Shown here piece by piece: positions 14,680 through 20,968 of a stretch of 22,052 nucleotides of DNA. The notes under the pieces are model-generated. The model saw only the letters and a program-made list of their open reading frames with translations, was not told the origin of the DNA and made no database searches. The translations under genes were made by a program, and so were the position numbers. Every line of letters starts with the position of its first letter. The stretch's first letter is position 1. The stretch spans positions 1-22,052 of the forward strand of contig JAEDCY010000042.1 of NCBI GenBank assembly GCA_016293915.1, written 5' to 3'. This DNA is from Treponema sp. (GTDB taxonomy: Bacteria > Spirochaetota > Spirochaetia > Treponematales > Treponemataceae).

Positions 14680-16692
14680 ATGGAAAGAATTGGTGTATTT
14701 GTATGTCACTGTGGTACTAACATTGCCGGAACAGTTGACGTAGCTAAAGTTGCAGAAGAGCTTGGAAAGGTAGACGGAGTTGTTTACTCAACCCACTACA
14801 CATACATGTGTTCTTCTGCCGGTCAGAAAATGATTGAAGACCATATCAAAGACGACAAGCTTACAGGAGTTGTTCTTTGTTCATGTTCTCCACGTATGCA
14901 CGAAAAAACCTTCCGTTCATGCGCAGAACGTGCTGGTCTCAACCCATATAAAGTTGAAGTTGCAAATATCCGTGAACAGACTTCATGGGTAATGAAAGAT
15001 ATGGAGCAGGCTACAGAAAAGGCCATTGCTCTTGGTAAAGCTGCAATCGCAAAGACAATCCTTGACACACCTCTTATTGCAGGTGAAACTCCAATGACAA
15101 AGCGTGCTTTAGTAATTGGTGGTGGTATTGCCGGAATTACAGCTGCCCTCGACATCGCAGATGCCGGCTTCCCTGTAGACATTGTAGAAAAAGACTACAC
15201 TGTCGGCGGTAAGATGGCAAAACTCGATAAAACCTTCCCTACTTTGGACTGTGCATCTTGTATCGTAACTCCAAAGATGACAGAAGTAAGCCAGAATCCT
15301 AACATCCGCATTCTTTCAGCTTCTGAAGTTTGCAGAGTTTCAGGATATATCGGAAACTTCGAAATCGATATTAAACGTCACCCACGCTATGTTGATGAAA
15401 CAAAGTGTACAGGTTGTGGTGCTTGTATCGAAAAATGTCCTAACAAGAAGGTTCCTAACGCATTCAACCTTGGCTTGAATAACCGCAAGGCAATTGATAT
15501 TCCATTTGCACAGGCTGTTCCAAAGGTTGCAAACATTGATGCTAACTACTGTCTCCACATGAAGGGACTTGCAAACGGTAAAGATAACGTTTGTGGTTTC
15601 TGTGAAAAAGCATGTGCAGCAGGCGCTATCAAGTTTGATCAGAAAGAAGAAATCATTACAGAGAAGTATGGTGCAATCATTGTAGCAACAGGTTACAATC
15701 CTATTTCTCTTGAAAAATTTGATGAATACGCTTACAACCAGAGCCCGGACGTTGTTTCATCTTTGGAATTCGAACGTCTCTGCAATGCTTCTGGTCCTAC
15801 AAATGGTCACCTTCTCCGCCCTTCAGACGGAAAAGAGCCTAAGACTATCGTATTCGTTCAGTGTGTTGGTTCGCGCTGTTCTGCTGATTCTACAAAGGGT
15901 CACGAGTACTGCTCAAAAATCTGCTGTATGTATACTGCAAAACACGCAATCCTCACACGCGACCACTATCCTGATACAAACTGTTATGTATTCTATATTG
16001 ACGTTCGTACTCCGGGTAAACTTTTTGATGAGTTCTACCGCCGTGCCGTTGAACAGTATGGTGTACACTACATCAAAGGTCAGGTAGGAAAAGTTACTCC
16101 TCAGAGTGACGGAACTCTTGATGTTCAGGGAAGCGATTTGATTTTGAACAAGCAGGTTCATATCAAGGCTGATATGGTAGTTCTTGCGGCATCTATCGAA
16201 GCAGACAAGTCTGCACGCCCGCTTGCTACAATGCTTACAACTTCTATGGACAACAACGACTTCTTCCTCGAAGCTCATGCTAAACTTCGTCCTGTTGAAT
16301 CTCCAACTGCAGGTATCTTCCTTGCAGGCTGCTGTCAGGGACCAAAAGACATTCCGGAAACTGTTGCTCAGTCATCTGGTGCTGCTGCAAAGGCAATCTG
16401 CTTACTCGTAAAAGACAAGCTTAAGAACGACCCTTGTACTGCACAGCCTGATGAAAATGCTTGTAACGGTTGTGGACAGTGTGCGAACGTTTGTCCTTAC
16501 GGAGCTATTTCTTATGTTGATAAGGATTTCCGTGGTCCAAACAGAACTACAATTACACGTCACGTATCGCAGGTAAACAGCGCTATGTGTCACGGTTGTG
16601 GTGCTTGTACAGTTGCTTGTCCTTCTGGAGCTATGGATCTTAAGGGCTTCAGCAACAAACAAATCTTGGCGGAGGTTGATTCAGTATTGTAA
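14680..16692 (+). CDS. hdrA: Heterodisulfide reductase subunit A-like electron-bifurcating flavoprotein
   Basis: HdrA holds the FAD that splits electron pairs in HdrABC complexes. The 670 aa match the full-length methanogen type. The N-terminal domain begins VFVCHCGTNIAG; the FAD-binding loop is GGGIAG at 147-152; an inserted ferredoxin-like motif is C243-C253 (CTGCGACIEKC); CVGSR followed by YCSKICCMYTAKHA is the family core; and the C-terminal two-cluster ferredoxin uses C595-C605 and C637-C647. AAGGAG precedes ATG 14680, 15 bases after hdrC. The C-terminal ferredoxin is the usual site for exchange with ferredoxin. No selenocysteine codon is needed. The partner MvhD-like protein is encoded next but after a repeat-filled gap. 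Confidence 0.93.
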   Translation: MERIGVFVCHCGTNIAGTVDVAKVAEELGKVDGVVYSTHYTYMCSSAGQKMIEDHIKDDKLTGVVLCSCSPRMHEKTFRSCAERAGLNPYKVEVANIREQTSWVMKDMEQATEKAIALGKAAIAKTILDTPLIAGETPMTKRALVIGGGIAGITAALDIADAGFPVDIVEKDYTVGGKMAKLDKTFPTLDCASCIVTPKMTEVSQNPNIRILSASEVCRVSGYIGNFEIDIKRHPRYVDETKCTGCGACIEKCPNKKVPNAFNLGLNNRKAIDIPFAQAVPKVANIDANYCLHMKGLANGKDNVCGFCEKACAAGAIKFDQKEEIITEKYGAIIVATGYNPISLEKFDEYAYNQSPDVVSSLEFERLCNASGPTNGHLLRPSDGKEPKTIVFVQCVGSRCSADSTKGHEYCSKICCMYTAKHAILTRDHYPDTNCYVFYIDVRTPGKLFDEFYRRAVEQYGVHYIKGQVGKVTPQSDGTLDVQGSDLILNKQVHIKADMVVLAASIEADKSARPLATMLTTSMDNNDFFLEAHAKLRPVESPTAGIFLAGCCQGPKDIPETVAQSSGAAAKAICLLVKDKLKNDPCTAQPDENACNGCGQCANVCPYGAISYVDKDFRGPNRTTITRHVSQVNSAMCHGCGACTVACPSGAMDLKGFSNKQILAEVDSVL

Positions 16693-16759
16693 TGAAACAA
16701 GATATACAGGATAAAATGGATATAAATATAATCCTGATTATCCTCCCCATCCTGTTTCA
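16693..16759 (+). repeat. Solo copy of the AACAGGAT-type hairpin repeat inside the operon
   Basis: The sequence starts TGAAACAAGATATACAGGAT and ends CCCCATCCTGTTTCA; TGAAACA/TGTTTCA are its terminal inverted repeats. Core words (ACAAGAT, ACAGGAT, ATCCTG) match the five tandem copies at 8436-8967. It fills the gap between hdrA and the mvhD-like gene, whose start has no clear ribosome binding site. It may reduce or uncouple translation of the downstream genes. Confidence 0.8.
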
Positions 16760-16773
16760 CAAATCTGAAAAAT

Positions 16774-17220
16774 ATGATTATGAGTGAAAATAAGACATGG
16801 ACGCCAAAGATTGTAGCATTCTGCTGTAACTGGTGTTCTTATGCAGGTGCCGACCTGGCTGGTAACAACCGTCTCGAGTATCCTGGTAATGTAAAGATTA
16901 TTCGAATCCCATGTTCCTGCCGCTTGAATCCGCTCTTTATTTTGCGTGCATTCCAGCGCGGAGCTGACGGAGTTATTTTGTGTGGCTGCCACCCTGGTGA
17001 CTGTCACTATTCTACAGGTAACTACTTCGCACGTCGTCGTATGACCCTTCTCTTCTCTATGCTCGACTTCTTAGGAATTGAAAAAGGCCGCACACGTGTT
17101 GAATGGTGTTCTGCTGCAGAAGGTGTTCGCTTTGCAGGAATTATGAACGATTTCGTAAAGCAGATTACTGAGCTTGGCGAATGTAAAAAGCTGGAGGATG
17201 TAAGATGCAAGACAAATTAA
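16774..17220 (+). CDS. mvhD: MvhD-like hydrogenase iron-sulfur subunit
   Basis: This subunit normally relays electrons from an electron-input module to HdrA through a [2Fe-2S] cluster. The 148 aa are typical. Conserved features are FCCNWCSYAGADLAG (C17, C18, C21), PCSCR (C47, C49) and CGCHPGDCHYSTGNY (C70, C72, C77). ATG 16774 or the in-frame ATG 16780 could be used; no good ribosome binding site is visible. The 3' end overlaps the next gene by 16 bases. There is no NiFe hydrogenase here, so electrons should come from the NAD(P)H-type subunits encoded downstream, as in HdrABC-FlxABCD clusters, where FlxD is the MvhD-like part. Confidence 0.92.
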   Translation: MIMSENKTWTPKIVAFCCNWCSYAGADLAGNNRLEYPGNVKIIRIPCSCRLNPLFILRAFQRGADGVILCGCHPGDCHYSTGNYFARRRMTLLFSMLDFLGIEKGRTRVEWCSAAEGVRFAGIMNDFVKQITELGECKKLEDVRCKTN

Positions 17221-18167
17221 TCGCACGTGCAAAAGAACTCCTTGCAGAAGGAAAAGTTCAGAAAGTAGTTGGCTGGAAAAAAGGTCTTTTTGAAGATGAT
17301 ATTACTCCTGCAGTATTCAACTCTGCAGAAGAACTCGATAAAGACTTTGTATTCAACAAGTTCTGTAAGGCTAATCTTTCTAAGTATCTTGTAAAAATCA
17401 CAAGAGAAATTGAAGTTGCCAAGAGCACAACAAGAATGAACAACACAATGGCTAAGCAGAGAGATCCAAATGCCCAGGATAAACCTATTCCTCAGGCAAC
17501 AGTTCTCGTATTCCTTAAGCCAAGTGATACATATTCATTCACACAGCTTCTTAAAGAAAACCGCATTACACGCGGCGACGTATATGCAATCGGAGTTCCT
17601 TGTCAGGACACTCTCGACGGCGGAGAAGTTTGTGATAACTGTAAAAACAAAAAGCCTGTAAGCTGCGATGAGCTTATCGGTATTGAAGCTGATGTAGCAG
17701 CTGTAGAATCTACACGCATGGCTGAAGTTGAAAAGCTTGAGCACATGACAGCAGATGAACGCGACGCTTTCTGGAAGAACGAGTTCAGCCGTTGTCTTCG
17801 CTGTAATGCCTGCCGCGATATATGCCCTGCTTGTACCTGCGAAAAGTGTGTATTCGATAACAACAAGCTCTACACTTCTCAGAAGGTTGCAGAAACTAAC
17901 TTTGAAGAAAGCCTCTTCCATATTATCCGTGCATGGCACGTTGCCGGCCGTTGTACAGACTGTGGAGAATGTTCACGCGTTTGTCCCCAGCACATCCCAT
18001 TGTATCTTTTGAACCGAAAGTTCATCAAAGATATCAACGAGATTTACGGCGAATATCAGGCTGGAAGCGACATGGAAACAAAGCCTGCAATGCTTACATT
18101 TAATGCAGAAGGCGATCCTGAAACAACTATCGTTTATGACCGCTCACACGACAAGGAGGCTGAATAA
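17205..18167 (+). CDS. Iron-sulfur subunit, FlxC-like
   Basis: This 320-aa protein has two [4Fe-4S] motifs, C197-C207 (CLRCNACRDIC) and C250-C260 (CTDCGECSRVC). Further cysteines lie between them (C210, C212, C215), and another group sits at C133, C143, C146 and C154 in a region resembling F420-dehydrogenase beta-type subunits (YAIGVPCQDT). It probably passes electrons between the NAD(P)H-binding subunit and the MvhD/HdrA unit. GGAGG at 17193-17197 supports ATG 17205, inside the end of mvhD. It overlaps the next gene by TAATG. The FlxC name rests on position and motif pattern; I cannot confirm orthology. Confidence 0.75.
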   Translation: MQDKLIARAKELLAEGKVQKVVGWKKGLFEDDITPAVFNSAEELDKDFVFNKFCKANLSKYLVKITREIEVAKSTTRMNNTMAKQRDPNAQDKPIPQATVLVFLKPSDTYSFTQLLKENRITRGDVYAIGVPCQDTLDGGEVCDNCKNKKPVSCDELIGIEADVAAVESTRMAEVEKLEHMTADERDAFWKNEFSRCLRCNACRDICPACTCEKCVFDNNKLYTSQKVAETNFEESLFHIIRAWHVAGRCTDCGECSRVCPQHIPLYLLNRKFIKDINEIYGEYQAGSDMETKPAMLTFNAEGDPETTIVYDRSHDKEAE

Positions 18168-19231
18168 TGCTTAGTATCAGTGCTGATAAAATTGATTCAT
18201 TGTTTGAGCTTATCGGTTCAAAGCAGCCTCTTTACCTGCCTGTAGACAATAACTCTGGCAAGGCTGATTTTAAGCAGTGGGAAAAAGGCGTAAAGCTTTC
18301 TTCTGCTCTTAAAACCGTTCGCTCTGCAAAAGACTTCTTCTTCCCAAAAACTGAGCATATGGTTTCATACAAGGTTTCTGGAAAGGAAATTGAAGTTGAA
18401 GATCCAAGAAAAGACGTTGAAGACTTTGTAATTTTTGGTGTACGTGCCTGCGATGCAAAAGGTTTTGAATGCATTGACAATGTTTATATGCATATGAATC
18501 CTCAGGATTCTTACTATACAAACCGCCGCGAACACGGAACTGTAATTACACTGGCTTGTAACGAACCTGCTAAAGAATGCTTCTGTTCAACTTACGGAAT
18601 CGACGCTTCACTTGCTAAGGCAAGCGGAGACGTATCTAGCTGGTGCGCAGACGGTACTTTCTACTTTGCTGCTAACACAGACAAGGGTAAGAAGTTCCTC
18701 GAAGCTGCTGCCTCAGTATTGAAGGATGCAGACGACAAGGCTGTAGAAGCTACAAAGAAATCAATTTCTGAAAAGATTGAAAAGCTTCCATTTGCTCACC
18801 TTGACCTTTCTAAGCTCGGAAAAGTAACTCCTGAGCAGATGAACAAGATTTTTGATAAAGACAACAAAACAAAGATCTGGGAAAAGGCTTCAGAAGCTTG
18901 TCTTGGTTGTGGAACCTGTACTTACGTTTGTCCAACCTGTATGTGTTTCGATGTCCGCGACTTTGCAACAGGAACAGACAAGGGAATCCGTCAGGTACGC
19001 TGCTGGGATTCATGTATGTATAACGACTTCACTCAGATGGCTGCAGAAAACCCACGCCACACTCAGAAAGAAAGAAGCCGCCAGCGCTTTATGCACAAGC
19101 TTGTTTACTACCCGATGGCACACGAAGGTCTCTTCTCTTGCGTTGGTTGTGGACGCTGTCTGACCAGCTGCCCTGTAAACTTGAACATCGTTAAAGTTAT
19201 TAAAATGATACAGGAGGTGAATGAGCTCTAG
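18167..19231 (+). CDS. Iron-sulfur subunit, FlxB / sulfhydrogenase beta-like
   Basis: This 354-aa protein resembles the beta subunits of sulfhydrogenase (HydB) and anaerobic sulfite reductase A. It has the family sequence FVIFGVRACDAKGF (88-100), a cysteine group ACNEPAKECFC, and two ferredoxin motifs at C245-C255 (CLGCGTCTYVC) and C325-C335 (CVGCGRCLTSC). In such enzymes the beta subunit pairs with a gamma FAD/NAD(P) subunit, which is exactly the next gene. AGGAGG precedes ATG 18167, and the start overlaps the previous stop. Its role is inferred: moving electrons from the FAD subunit into the complex. Confidence 0.82.
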   Translation: MLSISADKIDSLFELIGSKQPLYLPVDNNSGKADFKQWEKGVKLSSALKTVRSAKDFFFPKTEHMVSYKVSGKEIEVEDPRKDVEDFVIFGVRACDAKGFECIDNVYMHMNPQDSYYTNRREHGTVITLACNEPAKECFCSTYGIDASLAKASGDVSSWCADGTFYFAANTDKGKKFLEAAASVLKDADDKAVEATKKSISEKIEKLPFAHLDLSKLGKVTPEQMNKIFDKDNKTKIWEKASEACLGCGTCTYVCPTCMCFDVRDFATGTDKGIRQVRCWDSCMYNDFTQMAAENPRHTQKERSRQRFMHKLVYYPMAHEGLFSCVGCGRCLTSCPVNLNIVKVIKMIQEVNEL

Positions 19232-19244
19232 GCTTATCAATCCC

Positions 19245-19318
19245 CGTCATCCCGAACTTGTTTCGGGATCTATTACTGAGATGCTGAACCCTGAACTGGT
19301 TTCAGGGGCTGCATGACG
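19245..19318 (+). repeat. Paired-hairpin (REP-like) intergenic repeat
   Basis: CGTCAT (19245-19250) and ATGACG (19313-19318) enclose two hairpins: CCCGAACTTGTTTCGGG (19251-19267) and CCCTGAACTGGTTTCAGGG (19290-19308). The layout resembles dispersed REP/BIME-type elements. It fills the 105-base gap between the FlxB-like and FlxA-like genes. Confidence 0.85.
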
Positions 19319-19336
19319 TGATAACTAGAAAGAAAA

Positions 19337-20173
19337 ATGCTTATGGAAACAAAAGAATCATTCATTCCTTATGTAGGAAAAATTATTGACATTAAACAGG
19401 AAACTCCTGATGTTAAGACTTTCAGCGTAGTTGGTCTTGACGGAAAGAAATTGTTCAACCACATTCCTGGACAGTGTGCCATGCTCATCGTTCCCGGTGT
19501 TGGTGAATCAATGATTTCCATCACTTCTTCACCTACCCTCGAATCTCACATGGAATTCTCTATTAAGAAATGTGGTTGTGTAACTGAATGGCTGCACAGC
19601 GCAGAAGTTGGTCAGCAGATTTGTCTTCGTGGACCAATCGGAAACGGATTCCCTGTTGAAGGTGCTCTTAAAGGAAAAGATATCCTCGTAATCGCCGGAG
19701 GTATTGGTATTGCTCCTGTACACTCTGTAGTAAATTACATGATGGATCACCGCGAAAATTACGGTAAAATCCAGGTAATTTACGGTGCCCGCTCTAAGGC
19801 AGACCTCGTTCGCTTGGACGAGATGCAGAACGTATGGAAAAAACAGCCAAACTGCTCTATCGATATCACAATCGACCGTGCAGAAGAAGGCTGGGATGGA
19901 CACGTTGGTTTCGTTCCTCCTTTCATCACAGAGCTTAAACCAGATGCCGGCATGACAGTAATCATGTGTGGACCTCCAATCCTTATCCATATGTCTCTTG
20001 GAATTCTTAAAGACCTTGGTTTCAAGGACGAACAGATTTTCACCACAATGGAAATGCGCATGAAGTGCGGTATTGGAAAGTGTGGTCGCTGTAATATTGG
20101 TGACAAGTTTGTCTGCAAAGACGGACCTGTATTCAGTTTTGACCAGTTAGGTGAACTTCCACCTGAGTATTAA
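19337..20173 (+). CDS. FAD/NAD(P)H-binding oxidoreductase subunit, FlxA / sulfhydrogenase gamma-like
   Basis: This 278-aa ferredoxin-NADP reductase-fold protein is the likely electron entry point. It has a flavin-binding barrel (about 10-105), the nucleotide site GGIGIAP (121-127) and CGPP (211-214), and a C-terminal [2Fe-2S] motif at C244, C249, C252 and C260 as in dihydroorotate dehydrogenase electron-transfer subunits. It should oxidise NADH or NADPH; the sequence alone does not decide which. ATG 19337 is used; an in-frame ATG lies two codons further on, and the upstream AGAAAGA is a weak ribosome binding site. It follows a REP-like repeat, so its translation may be set independently. Confidence 0.88.
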   Translation: MLMETKESFIPYVGKIIDIKQETPDVKTFSVVGLDGKKLFNHIPGQCAMLIVPGVGESMISITSSPTLESHMEFSIKKCGCVTEWLHSAEVGQQICLRGPIGNGFPVEGALKGKDILVIAGGIGIAPVHSVVNYMMDHRENYGKIQVIYGARSKADLVRLDEMQNVWKKQPNCSIDITIDRAEEGWDGHVGFVPPFITELKPDAGMTVIMCGPPILIHMSLGILKDLGFKDEQIFTTMEMRMKCGIGKCGRCNIGDKFVCKDGPVFSFDQLGELPPEY

Positions 20174-20191
20174 TATATAGGAGCAAATAAA

Positions 20192-20953
20192 ATGGCTGAA
20201 AAGAAAACTGCTAATAAAAAACCAGCTGCTGCAAAGGCACCTGCAAAAAAAGCAGAAGCTAAAGCAGAAAAAAAAGAAATGGCTACAATTTATATTTTCG
20301 GTAAAAAATATGATGTTCCGGCAGAACTTACAATTATGAATGCAATGGAATATGCCGGATACCAGCTTAAGCGTGGCTGCGGATGCCGTAACGGCTTCTG
20401 TGGTGCCTGCGCTACAATTTACCGCATTAAGGGACAGAACCAGCTTCAGACTTGTCTTGCTTGTTCTAAGAAGGTTGAAAACGATATGTATATCGCTACT
20501 CTTCCATTCTTCCCACTTGTAAAGCAGATTTACGACATCAACAAAATCAAACCTGAGCAGCAGCTTATGATGCAGCTTTATCCTGAGATTTACTCTTGTG
20601 TAGGCTGTAACGCTTGTACACGTGCCTGCCCTCAGAGCCTTCAGACAATGCAGTACATCGCTTACGCTCAGCGCGGAGACTTTGCAAAGTGTGCAGACCT
20701 CTCATTCGACTGTGTAATGTGTGGCTGCTGTTCTTCACGCTGTCCTGCAGGAATCTCTCACCCACAGGTTGCAGAGCTTGCACGCCGTATCAACGGTAAG
20801 TACATCCAGCCTCAGACACAGCACCTCATCGATCGTGTTGCTGAAATTGATGCCGGAAAATGCGAAAAAGACATTAAGAAGTTTGTTGATATGTCAACTA
20901 AAGACCTTGCAAAAATCAAGGAACTTTATAATACACGCGAAATCGAAAAGTAA
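20192..20953 (+). CDS. Fumarate reductase-type iron-sulfur subunit with Lys/Ala-rich N-terminus
   Basis: This 253-aa protein is the likely electron feeder of the flavoprotein that follows. Residues 1-29 are a Lys/Ala-rich low-complexity tail. Residues 31-105 are a plant-type [2Fe-2S] domain (C63, C65, C70, C73, C88, C91; RGCGCRNGFCGAC). Residues 130-190 hold two [4Fe-4S] motifs, C136-C146 (CVGCNACTRAC) and C174-C184 (CVMCGCCSSRC). SdhB/FrdB has a similar layout but with a [3Fe-4S] cluster that contacts quinone; both four-cysteine sets here suggest no quinone site. AGGAG precedes ATG 20192, and 15 bases separate it from the flavoprotein gene. A TfrB-like role, without TfrB's fused HdrB domain, is inferred. 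Confidence 0.8.
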   Translation: MAEKKTANKKPAAAKAPAKKAEAKAEKKEMATIYIFGKKYDVPAELTIMNAMEYAGYQLKRGCGCRNGFCGACATIYRIKGQNQLQTCLACSKKVENDMYIATLPFFPLVKQIYDINKIKPEQQLMMQLYPEIYSCVGCNACTRACPQSLQTMQYIAYAQRGDFAKCADLSFDCVMCGCCSSRCPAGISHPQVAELARRINGKYIQPQTQHLIDRVAEIDAGKCEKDIKKFVDMSTKDLAKIKELYNTREIEK

Positions 20954-20968
20954 GACGGAGGATAGAAA

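Noticed and set aside
13484..16692. Methanogen origin of the hdrABC genes
   Set aside because: Hdr-like genes are widespread in anaerobic bacteria, codon use matches neighbouring genes such as fumC, and bacterial ribosome binding sites are present; nothing here shows archaeal transfer.
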